This document shows positions 34,644 to 46,720 of a stretch of DNA of 64,000 nt, one piece after another. The stretch covers positions 124,001-188,000 of the forward strand of contig CALYLX010000082.1 in assembly GCA_944990035.1 (NCBI GenBank), read 5' to 3'. The translations under genes were made by a program, and so were the position numbers. Below the pieces are notes generated by a model that did no database searches, had not been told where the DNA came from, and saw only the letters and a program-made list of their open reading frames with translations. The first letter of the stretch is position 1; every line of letters starts with the position of its first letter. The DNA is from Clitopilus passeckerianus (Eukaryota; Basidiomycota; Agaricomycetes; Agaricales; Entolomataceae).

Positions 34644-34937
34644 TTGGATTCCGTCATTAACTCAACTGTCGCCGTCCAACTTCGTTTGGATCCATAAATT
34701 TATCAACATCGCCGAGGAGTGAAGTTGTAAGAGCTGAGTCGTAAAAAGAAATTACAATTAGGGTCTCAAGGATATAAAGGAAACAAGTGTGTCGTAACGG
34801 CGAAGTCATGAACAAGAAGAAAGCCAAGTCCTATTCAGCACTACATAAAGCACTAATAAGTGTCTAAGTCGTCAACCTTGCGTAGATATCGACCTTCTTT
34901 TCATCGCGCGTAGTTTATACAACAAAGTCAACAATAT
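34644..34937. other. Spacer between minus-strand genes
   Basis: No gene. It holds the 3' flank of the protease-like gene and a block similar to 38705-38770. Confidence 0.4.
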
Positions 34938-37026
34938 TCATTCAACATTCAGGTGCACGTTAGGGAACCCGTTGGCCCTGATGCGCTGGAGGAGCCACCA
35001 GAACGGGGTGGCATAGGTCATATCGGAGGACTCCGCCTTACCAGAACCGCCTGTGAGGATGCCACCAATACGGCCACGTATGTCGGCGATTATCGAGCCC
35101 GAATCGCCAGGTTCCGAAAAGACATCCGACTTGCTATCGTAGTTGATTATCCCCCACTCCAAGGAGGTCCGGTGGACCGACATGTCGCTGAAGTAGTCGC
35201 GAACGATGGAGAAGGGGCCATTTGCGCGGCCTAGCGTAGTGTCGGTGGCATTGCCGTTCTTGACGACCAGCAAGCACGGGTCGCCGTCTGAGTCCCACAT
35301 GTCGGGGGTGCGCATCAACTCGTCAGTCATGGTGCCAATAAGCGGAAGTAGACGATCAGTGGGATACTTGAACTCCCAGGTGGCGTTTACGCAGGCGAAA
35401 CATTTGACCGTAAACTCGGCGGGAGTCAGCTTCGTTCCTAGGTATAAGCAAAGGCAATTTAGGTTGGTTAGTAGACGGTCTTAGTCGGATGAATAGTCAA
35501 AACGCACCGAGGTCCAACTTATTACCTTGGAAGCCGTCACCGAGCTTGTCCCGGTCGACCTGGAAAATTCCCCAGTCCTCCGTGAAATGTTGCTCACCGA
35601 CGCCGAGATTGAAGGCTGGGGAGCGGAGGACGTGGCCAAGAACACGGTTGCCGAGCCTTTTCCAGCCCTTGTTGACCCGATTGAGCAACGCTGCAAGTGC
35701 CTCCATCGCGTTCTCGGCCTCGTCCAGCCACCTCTGAGTCTTGATCCGGGCCGCCTTTGCTTCCTCGACATCGGCAGTGTCGGTGCCCTTCTCCATCTGC
35801 CCGAACTCTTCAATCTCTTTCCTCCAGTGCTTAACAGCGATGCCATGTAGTGCGATCTTGATCTTGATTGAATCGACGAGCTTGGTGAAGGCAATCTTGC
35901 CGAGCAGGAGGACGTCCCTGGAAGGAGTACTAGGGTGGTGAACATAATCGAGATTGGCTTCCTTCGATCCGATGAGGACGTGACGGCACGAAAGGCCCAA
36001 GATGCTGTTGCTGTCGCCACCTTCTGCGAGGTAGAGGGCCATTGTCCCCTGAGTGTTAGGCTCAGCGCTGGTAGAGATGCCGAGGCCGAGGGTGGGAGTG
36101 ACAGGACTAACGACGTCGACGAGTGGGTCCAGCTCGTCGACAGGTTGGAGAAGCTCAGGGCCAGCCTTGCGCATGTAGTAGGATTCGCGGTAGTCGATGT
36201 CAATGTCGGTAATCTGGTAATCCCTGAGAAGGGCTAGGACGTCCTGAGCCGCGTCATGGGCAGCCGTAGCGGATGTAGACTCGGGGAAGACGCCAATCCA
36301 GATGGTGACAGGACCGACGGCAGGTTTCTTAGCCTTGACCGTTTCTTCATCCTCGTCTTCTTCTTCCTCACCCTTGACGTCTTCTTTATACTCAGGCACT
36401 TCGTGGACCCCGACCTTCTTGAAACGAACAATGTCTATCGTCGTAAAGTGTATCTAGCGATCCTAGTTAGCAAACTCTACGACACGGCAGAGTATAATAA
36501 CTTACCGTGTGAGCGTCCATAACGTCGACAACCTTCCAGGCCAAGTCGTGATTCCAGACCTTTGTAATCGGATGGGTGAAGACTTCGCATAGCTCCTTTA
36601 AACGGCGATAGGCCTCGGGTCCCCTGGGAGGGGACCACTGCTCCTTTCCCGTTCGATAAAGCAACGTGGGCTCAGAATACAAGCCCGCATAATAAGATTG
36701 AGCCTCCGCATTGGAGACAGCGTGCGGATCAGGAGTGTAGGAAGTAGCGCTGGACGCAGTGTCATGGCCAGAGCCCAGAGATAAGACATGTGCGTCCCTG
36801 TAAGCAGAACTCTGAGCCTCGTTACAGCCCTTGGCGAATTGAATGTATTGCTCGATAACTTCGGCAGAAAGCACTGGAGGAAGAGGGAAAACGAGATGGT
36901 TAGTATAGGATGACCGGAAAGAAACTAAGGGGCAAACTGGTTACGAGTCTGGAGTTTACTCCCACGAGAACTTGTATTGAGAGCTGTCCGCCAAGATCCC
37001 CGCCCGATCGACTGCAATTCTCGCAT
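34938..37026 (-). CDS. Trypsin-like (chymotrypsin-fold) serine protease homolog, 631 aa, 4 exons
   Basis: Exons 36945-37026, 36506-36873, 35508-36453 and 34938-35437 join in phase (1, 0, 1). The C-terminal half has the hallmarks of a chymotrypsin-fold protease. The His motif is ILGLSCRHVLIG (about residue 308), an Asp lies in EDWGIFQVDRD, and the Ser motif is SEPGDSGSIIADI (about residue 578), followed by GRIGGILTGG. The long N-terminal part (residues 1-270) is lineage-specific and contains an acidic run (KGEEEEDEDEE). A helical Ala-rich insert (about 380-420) separates His from Asp. No signal peptide is seen, so it is probably intracellular. Agaricomycetes carry many such hypothetical GDSGS proteins of unknown substrate. 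A TATA box lies 71 bp upstream of the chosen ATG. The first exon is the least certain. Confidence 0.75.
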
Positions 37027-37096
37027 TTTGATTGGCTGCTCGTCCACTTCTGACTTCTAATTGGGGCAACAGGGCCTTCTTACACGGGGTTACCTC

Positions 37097-37103
37097 TATA
37101 TAT
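37097..37103 (-). promoter_or_regulatory. TATA box of the serine protease homolog
   Basis: ATATATA on the minus strand, about 71 bp upstream of the proposed ATG at 37026. It supports that start choice. Confidence 0.45.
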
Positions 37104-37570
37104 GGTGCTGCCGTGGGTTGCCGTTGCTGCTCATCAATGGGCATCAATGCTTTGGTTCCCCATATGTAGTTCATACTATATCTAGTAACTGTCCACGTGG
37201 TTATATTGATGCTATTAATATTATGGATTCATCAGCCCTGCCGATATGCCTGCCGGGATTCTCCCTTGCAGGCCATACAGTCATGTCCATTCAACCGCCA
37301 ACGGCTGAATTCATTTTGAAGCCAATACCAGAGATTTCCACTAGGCTAAGCCAACGTATCTACAGGCCGTAGTCTCATATAGAATCACAACCCTACAACA
37401 TTGATCGGCTTAGCGATGACTCTGAAAGGCTTTCCGGTTCATCTCGTCCTCCCTGCTCTTCTAGAATGAGTCAGTGACCAAGATGCACCTTCCCTGGGGC
37501 AAGGCAGAAGAGTTCCACCCGCCATCGTCCTGTCAAAATTTCGGATTTTACTTTTCGTTCCGATTACGAG

Positions 37571-38136
37571 ATGGACGCAGCTGCTTTCACGATTGAGCAG
37601 GCGAGCTCAGGCCCAAGGCAAGAGATGTCAAACGGCTCGGATTCATCACCTCTGTGCGTGCGCGAGACGCTGATCGTCGTTATTACTATCAAGGGCAGAC
37701 AGATTATCTACAGCCTCAAAGAAAGCGAAGAACCAGTTTATATCGAAAATCAGCAAATCCTCTTCAACTTGATGACGGCCTTGAAAGGTGCATCAAGTCC
37801 TGGTCTTGCTGTATCTTCAATATGAATAAAGCCTTGATTCGCAGCTAATGTCCCCATGTTTGGTCGAAGTGCACTGGCACTCGGTATCTGTAAGTAGTTC
37901 GATTGATGTATCGGAAAACGTGCTGACCTTTAATATCACCAGAATTCGCAATAGATATGGGCCCTGGTTCATTCAAGGACGTTCAAGAGACGAGCAAGAT
38001 GACGAAGGTGCGGTACCATGTAGAATTACGAGAATTGAAGAATGTCAGGGAAACCGCCGCGAGGTTTTTCTTGACCGTGGCCTGTGGGGTACCACAGAGG
38101 CAATCAAGCGCTGATATACGCTGGTGGCTTGTGTAA
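37571..38136 (+). CDS. Orphan protein, 149 aa, 3 exons
   Basis: Exons 37571-37787, 37845-37883 and 37943-38136 join in phase (1, 1) through canonical GT-AG introns of 57 and 59 bp. The product reads MDAAAFTIEQASSGPRQEMS, then a hydrophobic/charged strand (ETLIVVITIKGRQIIYSL), NVPMFGRSALALGEFAIDMG, and a C-terminal charged helix-like block (VRYHVELRELKNVRETAARF). I recognise no family, signal peptide or membrane segment. The tight phase agreement of two introns argues it is a real gene. The start could be further upstream. Confidence 0.55.
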
Positions 38137-39473
38137 GAGTACTCGCCTAGCGATGGTAGTTCTTGTAGACGTAGCACCAACACAGCTGTTCTTATTGGGA
38201 CCACAACGTCATTTTCTGCCGTAGCTTGAATCTGATTGTCTTGAGGTGGAACCTGTTTTGTTACACCGTTGTCCCATAGTATAATGACCAGTAACCTCGT
38301 CAAAGCAGCCCTCCAGACTCGTACCCTGCCGCGCGGTAGCGTTGGCCCTCACCCCACAAGTGTATGATGTATGATTCGGAACATCAACAACGAGCTCAGC
38401 GATTTGACTGCGTCGTGTGATTCCTGCTACGTTCCCATCAACAAAGCTGTGCATTCGAGCTTAAGCCTACGGGAATTGCCGGGTCTGGTTTTGATCAATA
38501 ATACTCCCTCCCCTTCGAGCTTCCCTTCTTCCATACGTAACGTTCCGTGGATTAATGCCATGAGAATCATCAAGATTGAGGGTGCAGAAACAAGTAGAAG
38601 ATACAACATTCTTGCAAATGCGGGTACTACACGATTATGGACTCCAAGGTGTTGTCGAAAGACGAGGGGTTGTCTATGATGATGATGAATGACACAAAAG
38701 AAGCAGTCTGTGAGAATATTTCCTTCTTTTGGCTTTCTGTCATCAACTTTCACCCTCCAACGACGTTTGAATCCATCATGGCGCCCTCGACTCCTGGATT
38801 GGTCTGATGGGCGGTCATTCTCCAAGGACTTTCTGGAGGCTGAATCTCCGACGCCCACCGAATCGAAGCACTGGTCTATCTTTCCTAGGCCGTTGAAATT
38901 TTCACCGAGAATCTTCCTGAGTGTAGCTCAGCACCACCAACGAGGTCGTCTAGATCAAGCAAGCAGCCTCGAGGGTAGTGAATGACTGACGGCTCCGCAA
39001 GCTCGGGAGCGAAAGGATGGAGATGTTATATGCCGCAGCCATGCTGTGCTGCCTATCAGCTGATGAAAACGGCGAAGTGGAAGCATGGTCCTTCGATGAT
39101 TTTCACCTCCAGCAACAAGTCGGCATGCGATTGATGGTTCTGTCCACTCCAACAACCCTTCTCTACTTCTCCATCTAGTGTATGGGATCAGCTGCTGCAC
39201 CATTGGCGACTGTCGTGCAATTCTGTTCCGCCCCCCATACGTCATGTGTACCTGCCTCGCGAGTTTCGCTAGTTTCATCGCATGCCTTCTGAACAGCCGC
39301 CGACCACACGCTGACAGGAGGTTGACAACGGCTTGATACCGAGGCTCGCTCGGAAGCAAACAAGTATGCTTATACCACATGGATGCTCACCAAGGCAGAA
39401 GGTCAGCTGGCAGCACATCGAGTATAAATGGCTTACGACGAATGTTGAATTGTCAGTGTTCATAATCCTCCCA
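38137..39473. other. No gene recognised; GH43 promoter at its right end
   Basis: Both strands hold frames of 100-143 codons (38371-38679, 38427-38858 minus, 38955-39380 minus) that overlap each other and match nothing. A block at 38705-38770 is similar to 34635-34700. The final 55 bp are the leader of the GH43 gene. Confidence 0.4.
39423..39428 (+). promoter_or_regulatory. TATA box of the GH43 gene
   Basis: TATAAA, 51 bp upstream of the ATG at 39474. Confidence 0.5.
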
Positions 39474-40651
39474 ATGATTCTGACATCCTTCGTTGTTTCG
39501 GTTCTCGCAGCTGCACCCGCGCTTGCCTCACCCTTAAAGCGAACGGTCAGCAATGGCGCTGTTCTCAATCGGGACTTCCCCGACCCAGGCCTTATGCGAG
39601 ACTCTAGCGGCACCTGGTACGCCTACTCGACCTCGAGCTCTGCCGGACTTGTCCCAATGTCGAAATCGGCCGACTTCAAGAGCTGGTCTGCACCGACCAA
39701 TGTCCTCCCTAGTATTCCCTGGGCTGACGGGTAAGCCCTTGTACCATTTACCAGACAATATGCAGAAGCCTATAATCGTTTTTAGTGGGGTCTGGGCTCC
39801 TGATGTAAGAGAAATCACCGGTGGCCACTATGTAATGTACTGTAAGTAACGCATAGTACTTTCGAGTGGATTATCGGCCCTGACGTCCGTCGTAGTCACT
39901 GGGCATCGTCGTGGAGGACCGTCCAACGACCACTGTATCGGTATTGCGACGGCAAGCTCGCCCAATGGACCATTCACCCCCAACAGCAACCCGCACATCT
40001 GCGATCTTGCGAATGGAGGTGCTATCGATCCTTCTGGTTTCCAAGCACCTGGAGGCGCACTCTATCTTCTCTGGAAGGTCGACGGCAACTCGATTGGGAA
40101 AAAGACTCCCATCATGATGCAACACGTTGGCGCGAACGGATACGATCTCCTTGGTTCCCCTATCCAGCTTATTACCAACGATCCCGTCGATGGAGGTCTC
40201 GTGGAGGCTCCTTCTATGGTTTACTGGAGTGGCTGTAAGTCTATTTCGCAAATACTAGCTGGCCGTGTTGACTGACTCCGTCCATGCGATTAGGGTACTA
40301 TCTATTCTTCTCCTCTAATAACTACAACAGCCTTTACTACGACATTTCTTACGCTGTGTCCCAAAGCGCTACGGGCCCATTCACGAAGGTTCAGGCGCCT
40401 AATGCCCCATTCCTTACCAGGTAAGATATGTTTAACGCTAGGTATACTCGCTGGAATTCTGACTTCCATCCTTTACAAGTGGTACAAAGGGTACTGCTGG
40501 TCCTGGTGGCGCTACGGTTATCAACGTCTTGGATCAATACGTCAACATGGCCTTCCATTCAGACATCAACGGGAAGGATGCTTCAGGTGGTCGTGCTATG
40601 TGGACCATCTCCAACGTTTGTCTTGGAAATGGTGTCGCGAAGGCGTGTTAA
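39474..40651 (+). CDS. Secreted glycoside hydrolase family 43 protein (316 aa, 5 exons)
   Basis: Exons 39474-39730, 39786-39841, 39896-40234, 40294-40420 and 40480-40651 join in phase throughout. Residues 1-18 are a signal peptide (MILTSFVVSVLAAAPALA) followed by a kexin-type SPLKR. The GH43 five-bladed propeller signature is clear: LNRDFPDPGLMRD (Asp37 as candidate base) and GVWAPDV. ANGGAIDPSGF (Asp149) and LVEAPSMVYWSG (Glu208 as candidate acid) complete it. GH43 enzymes act on arabinan, arabinoxylan or xylan side chains; which of these cannot be told here. At 316 aa it is a single-domain member without a carbohydrate-binding module. It is likely an extracellular plant-wall enzyme. The ATG at 39474 is chosen because it alone gives a signal peptide. 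Confidence 0.85.
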
Positions 40652-43059
40652 GGGAAGGCTTCGAGATATGCGAAGTGTGTTCATTGTGATCTACTTAGCG
40701 TGCTTTATACCTCATGAAGAGTGCAATCCAAGATCAGGTTACGTCGAGGATATGGGTGGCCGACTCATCCCAGAGCTCGATTCTGCACCGACGCTCTGGC
40801 TTGATACAGGGCAACAACGCTTGAGTCGTCAATATCACCATTGCGCCAATTATATGGATGCCCAACTCCTTATTGACGCAGACTTTTAACCTATATCGGA
40901 TACAACATTGGCCATACAAGGGTGTCACATTCTGTCACGAAATCGTGACTTCTGACAGCATTTCACCTCGGCCCGACTTTGCCGCCATTTGCTTTAGGCA
41001 CTCATCGTCCCATTCTGAACTTAGAAGTCTTTCCCTTCAATACCGCTCAAGGATCGACCTCCCCGGTTAAAGAGGCCTGCATTCATAACCGGAAATAAGC
41101 TCAAATTGCTATAATACCATCCTGCTACTGATTCCATCGCATGTCGATCCTGTCCTGGTCAAGAACCATTGGCTCGGACATGTGCTCAAACAGACGATTT
41201 CTTGCCTCTTCCATTCGTTTTATGGAATGCAACTACGTGAGCAGTACGCGTTTATAAAAACGTAATGCAGCCACTGACTAAATGTGGTCGGACAAAAACT
41301 AAATCCTCTGACTCTCGTCCTGTGGAGCTTCGATGTTATTTCAGTTCGTGTCGGCTAATTACTCCCATTACAGCGTCCTCAGTCCTGATATAAAACCGCC
41401 CCAGCCCGATTCCCACAGGTCGCCTGTCAATGTACTTTCCCGAAGCTCATTCAATGGCCTTCGTGGAGACGGGGAGGCTCTCGGCCTGCATACGGACCAC
41501 TCATAGACGCTGGTAGCAACGCCAATCTAATTTCGTATTTTAAGGTCAAATAAAGGAATATCTAACCAGGCTTCGAGTAGAATGAGGCCTTATCCCCAAC
41601 GAATGACGAGGAAGACGCCCCCAAGGCGCGAAATCACCCCCTGGCTGGAGGTCGCTACCTCGATTGTCGAATTGTAACTCAGGTCGTTGGTATCCCAAGA
41701 GCGTGCTCCGTATCCAAGCACCTGAAATAGGAGGAACACTTTCAGTTATGCCCACACTACATTCGAGATCCGGGAAGTCAGTTTACGAAGGCGGTCATCG
41801 GCAAACATCTGACAGAACTGGGAGTGCAGCTCGTGTCTCCGATTCCTTTGGACGCCTTGGCTAATGCATGGTATCAACACAGGCAGGAAAAAGATGAGCC
41901 CAAGTACGACGATATGACACTACCCACACTGTCGGGTGTATTTTCTAACTGTCTGAAAGTGTTAGCTCCAATACTGACAGATTGTATGGTGACCTCGTCT
42001 TTTGGTGCTTATATTGCGCCATCTAGACCTCTTTTCCAAGTATTTCCCCCTAAATCCCGAACTCAAACCAACTCCGCAGATCTCCTGCTGTATTTTCGCT
42101 CTCCAGACGTTGAATTCCCGCTGACACCAACTCAGAAGCCTCGGAAGCAACCCTGAAATAGGGGATTGTAAAAGACTCCTTTATGAGCACGTCAAGTCAC
42201 CGGAAATTGGGAGTTAAGTCCGGATTTTCAGGGACATGATTCAACGCGTCTGCAGTTCTCTGGTATCGGGTATGTCATTACTGTCGAAATGGATTGGTCA
42301 CCGGATCTAGTGCTACTAATAATAACGATTTTGTGGAGCTGTATTCGAGCTTCATGCTCCCTTGCTTGTGACATCGAACCACTTCCAGAGTTTTCTCTTA
42401 CCGTGGTGTGATATGTATTATCTTGGCCAAGCTTCCATGTCCAGATTCCTTCTCATTAGAATCCGAATACTCCTCGATGACTTCGAAGGCAACCACAGTG
42501 GCCCTTCTCTTCTCTGCGACAGAATTGGTAAAGTGGATTTTCATGCGGAGTTTACGGAGTTTTCTCCAGCGCGAATGCACGAGGCAGAATGGTGAACTAT
42601 CCGGGCTGAGAGGACATAACACCTTGTTTTCGTGCAGGAAAGGATATGACCTGTGAGCTGGTTAGGCAAAGTTTGGCGTACCAACCTAGCCCCATTGATG
42701 CTGCTATGAATCACTTTCAAAGATACGTTTTGCGATTTAACCCCTCTATTATTTGGCTCAATACACGTTCATGGGCGCTCGAGATGGTCAAATTTACGGT
42801 TGCCAAGCGGGATTTGCTGTAAAGCAATACTTCGAAAGGCGCGTTATGCACATTGTCACCCCAAATTGATACCACCCCGAAAGCAGCAACAGGAATCCAT
42901 CGAAGACTAGCCGGCGTTGCCGCCAAACATGCTCACTCAGCTTATAGAACCCACGTCTTGAGGGGAATGCATAAATACTGGGTTTGCGAACTTGCAATCC
43001 CCATCGACATCCAGTCGTATCTTTCCTCTTCAGTTCCTTGACCTACACATTCTAACATC
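40652..43059. other. Gene-poor stretch
   Basis: Only short frames. The most protein-like is 41824-42156 plus (110 codons, LVSPIPLDALANAWYQHRQE and on). It lacks a recognisable domain and overlaps an alternative frame, so I do not call it. A TATA-like CATAAATA (42970-42977) belongs to the gene at 43060. Confidence 0.45.
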
Positions 43060-44197
43060 ATGGTTGCGTTCAAGTCTCTCTTCGTTCTGGCTGCGGCTGC
43101 CCTCGCTGCCGTTTCGTCTCCCTTGCCTGGAGATGGCACAGCTCTTGTAGCTCGTGAGGCTCCCGGCGTGGGGCTCATTGGCTTGGCTGCCCGAGACAGC
43201 TTGCTCACCCGTGGCGACGGTAAAGATGGACATGGTCATGGTCATGGTGGCGGCCACGGCTACGGCGGTGGTCATGATGATGATGATGATGATGATGGCC
43301 ATGGCCATGGACACGACGATGATGATGATGATGATGACGGCCATGGCCATGGACACGACGACGGACACGGCCATGGACACGACGATGGGCACGGCCATGG
43401 ACACGACGATGGGCACGGTGACGATGACGGCCACGATGACGGACATGGCCATGATGATGGTCATGGCCACGACGATGGGCACGGTGATGACGACGGCCAT
43501 GGTCATGGTGGTGGTCATGGAGGGGGTAAAACGCTTGCCGAGATCATCGTCGACATCCATGTCGAAATCAAGGCTCAAATCAAACTTATCGGTGAGCTGC
43601 CTTAACCAAAAAGTAAGCTCCTTGACTGATCAATTCTTCATCACCAGAGAACGCCGTCAAGTCTAAGGCTGATATCAAGATCCTCATCGACCTCGTCACC
43701 AAGATCGACGTCATTATCAAGGCTGGCGCTGACAAGGTCAAGGGATGCAAGGGAACCAAGACGGTTGATATTAACGTCTTCGTTGACATATTCATTGTAA
43801 GCCTATGTTATCTTCAATGATATATTTGCGCTCACACTTCTCCTTGCTCAGTCGATCGTTGTCACTTTGAATACCGCCGTCAAGGGTTGTGGCAAGCAAA
43901 ACGTCAAGGTTCTCCTCCAAATCATCGTTCAGATCAAGTAAGCTTTCATCCGGTCTACGCAGCCCAAGACACGTAACTGATTGCTTTACTATTCATCCTT
44001 GTGATTGCAGCGTCAGCATCTCCGTTTTCCTCAAGAGCGCTTTTGGCCAAGTCTCCGGTCTCGACGTCAAGTTTAGCGCTCTCCTTAACGCCAGTGTTGT
44101 CACTACAGTCAAAAATCTTGGCCTGGTGGACGTCATTGCGGTCATCAAAGTTCACCTTTCCGTTGGCCTTCGTACCATTCTGAACGCTAAGAATTAG
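43060..44197 (+). CDS. Secreted His/Asp/Gly-rich protein (317 aa, 4 exons)
   Basis: Exons 43060-43591, 43648-43796, 43852-43937 and 44011-44197 join in phase (1, 0, 2). The signal peptide is MVAFKSLFVLAAAALAAVSS. Residues about 52-165 are almost only His, Gly and Asp in HGHGHDD units, including runs of seven and eight Asp. This resembles metal-chelating proteins, so zinc, copper or nickel binding is plausible. The C-terminal 150 residues alternate hydrophobic and polar (TLAEIIVDIHVEIKAQIKLI, VDVIAVIKVHLSV). They carry only two cysteines, which suggests amphipathic helices or strands that bind surfaces. No family is recognised. A TATA-like box lies 83-90 bp upstream. The repeat part would be expected to vary in length between strains. 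Confidence 0.8.
43215..43530 (+). repeat. Coding tandem repeat (HGH / GHDD units)
   Basis: Degenerate short repeats built from GGCCATGGACACGACGAT-like words and GAT runs encode the His/Asp/Gly tract. Third positions vary (GAT/GAC, CAT/CAC, GGC/GGT) while the amino acids are kept. This indicates selection for composition. Confidence 0.8.
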
Positions 44198-46354
44198 GTC
44201 TCTTCACAGTTGCAGTCCAGTAGTTCTTTAGTCTTCTAGTTCGGTCTCTTTTGTCTTTCGTTCAATCCAAATGTCGATCTTTGTATGTGTTCATTCACAG
44301 TGTCTACTCTAAGTGACGTTCCACGCTGAAGCTAAGTATATAAGAATGATTCTGTTTCTTGGAGATCGGTTTCAAGAAACAGTCCCAAGCACTACGCCAC
44401 CTGGCACCCTAATCAACCTGCAGGCTCTACTGATGGATCAGTACTCTCCCCCGGTGCGCTTTCGCCCAGCAGGGGGTCACCAGTTCAAGAAATTAAGAGT
44501 TGTAAACACAGTATACTGTCAGTTTTGAGTTCGGGTTGGACTAGTGCTATGGTCGGCCCGGTGATCTGCTCGTCTGTGGCCTGGTATGCTACATATGTGC
44601 TTTACACCTCTTCGGTTGTGGCCAAGTTGTGGCGAGAACAGTGTTTTTGTCAAATTCTCAGAGACACGAATCTGATGGCTTCAAATATCTCAACCCGACT
44701 GGAGCGGACAAGAAAGTAGCCTGTGAGTAAGAAGGAGAACGTCGTTTCCCTCTACTCTATCCAAATATCAACTGGCACTCGGACTCGGAGCCGAATCGGG
44801 TGTCATCTTCGTCCTGATGCCTGCCCTAAACTAGTGTCAGCTAGCCGTCGGCATTCCCTTCTTCCACGCCAATGGAGGGTATCTCTTTTTTCAATTGCGG
44901 GCTATGGGTAACCTTTCCGGTAAGAGGGCCTGCTGGTTGCAGCAGCTACAGCCCTTGAATGATTCTAGATCTGCCTGTGTCAAGTAATTCATTCCTCCAA
45001 ACGCCTCGAGGTTGTGACACAGTGATATTGGCTAGGAGGAGGTGCCGTTGAGAATCGTCTGTTCGTAGCTGCTTTCCTAGCTTACAATTGGTTACCGATT
45101 CTTTTTTAGTCTTGATATATTGCTTGGATACTAGACAGCTGTCTACGGATCCAAGCCCCCACTGAAGAATCCCCTCGACTCCTCTCTTTTTTCTGGTATG
45201 GTGCTATCCACGATCGCGTGGGCCTGTACTTCCTCCGAAGATATGTCATATCAGGACTTGGCACTGTTGCTTAACAGATTTGGCTCAGCTTTTGGACTAC
45301 CTAACCTCCTCAGCTGCAGGTGAAGAATCTCGCCCGAACTACTATGGCGTCATAGCTCGCGTGGGCTGCTTATACCAGTTAGATCCGCGGAAGCAAGGCA
45401 AGAACGCATTCAATCCCTCGGTGCGTTCCTTCTGACCATTTTCTCCTCAACCTCACTCATGCTGAGATCAGTTAGCCAAACTTTCGCCTCGTCCCCTGGT
45501 TGGCCCGTTCCTGTGCTGGCCCATCTTGTTCACACCTTATCGCGTTTTTACGCATACGAGACACCCACCTCCCTGAATCCGTTATGCATCTCCGGTCAGC
45601 AGGTTAGAATGGCTACGCGGGGCTTCCAAATTGGAAGGTGAGTAGGAGGGCGGCTCATTAAAACGCGCCACATTCCGAGTCCGGGGAACTCGAAGGTGTG
45701 GTGCTTGGTATACGCGACCTATTCGTGGCCGACCGCTCTACCTGGGTATAATACAGTTGCTTATCGATCTTTATCTATTTGGAAACTCATATACTTCGGT
45801 CAGGCCTATCTATCCTCCAAGTCTTTCAAGAATGTGGGCTCCTATTAGCCTGTTGGATTCCACTATTTGTACGCCACTACAGTAGCCGTGAAACCGGAAG
45901 GTACATAGCTTATTCGACATTTTGGTTCCGCCACGGTTGAGTACCTTTCAATCCACAATTCACGGATACTTTATCTGGTCACACCATATTATTTTCGCAC
46001 CTGACAATCTTCGCGGATATATCCTGATCCATTCACGCGCTTGAAGAGCTGATTGACGTGGTGGTGTTATGGATCTCAACGTTGGCTGATAACGCTTCCT
46101 CTTCATCACTGGCACCTACGTACCGTTGTATCGGTTTTCGTACCAATACATTCTAACTTCTCTCAAAGAATCGATATAACCTGCGTCTTGACCTATTGTT
46201 AGCACTTCGACTAATTTCTTTTACATACCAGAGCCACCCATGCGCGTGCACAACCTTCTTCATCGAAACTCCTATCTCCGAACATCAATCGCTCCTTAGC
46301 AAGGTATCACCACCATCATACCCATGGCCGCCTGCTCTCAACTAGGACAGCACC
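44198..46354. other. Gene-poor stretch
   Basis: Only ORFs of up to 71 codons; no family, RNA gene or repeat recognised. Confidence 0.5.
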
Positions 46355-46637
46355 GATAAACTGTGCTCTCATGTCAACAAGCGCAACTGTTGACTTGGTG
46401 TACGGACCTCTTCATGATAAGGAATAGACGACTTCTCATTGGATGATAGCCCTGGTCAACACAGCGCTGTTGTCATAACCTGTCAATCACTCACTATCTC
46501 CAGCACTACCATTCACTCGGTCACGGGGAAATCGTCCGGCAAGCACTGTCCCATCGAACCTTATACTGAAATGCCTCAAAAACATGGCTTCTGAGCCTCC
46601 TTCCACCTCTACGCTCGAGCACTCTAACACCTTATCG
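46355..46637 (+). promoter_or_regulatory. Cluster of GATA-factor core motifs upstream of the ammonium transporter
   Basis: GATAAA (46355-46360), GATAAG (46416-46421), GATAG (46444-46448) and CTTATCG (46631-46637, a GATAAG on the other strand) lie within 370 bp of the start codon. Fungal ammonium permeases are classically activated by AreA/Nit2/Gln3 GATA factors under nitrogen limitation. Individual cores are short and could arise by chance. Confidence 0.45.
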
Positions 46638-46720
46638 GCGTTCCTGAGCCTTGCTGGGTGATACATTGAGCTTTTCGCAACTGAAAGGCATCTAAATCTC
46701 CCATTTCATCCTCCTTCAAG

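Noticed and set aside
41824..42156. 110-codon plus-strand ORF
   Set aside because: No domain, no phased introns, and competing frames. It was left inside the gene-poor stretch.
43030..43578. 182-codon minus-strand frame opposite the His/Asp-rich gene
   Set aside because: It reads the complement of GAT/CAT repeats as Met/Val/Ile strings. The plus strand has a signal peptide, phased introns and a meaningful C-terminus.
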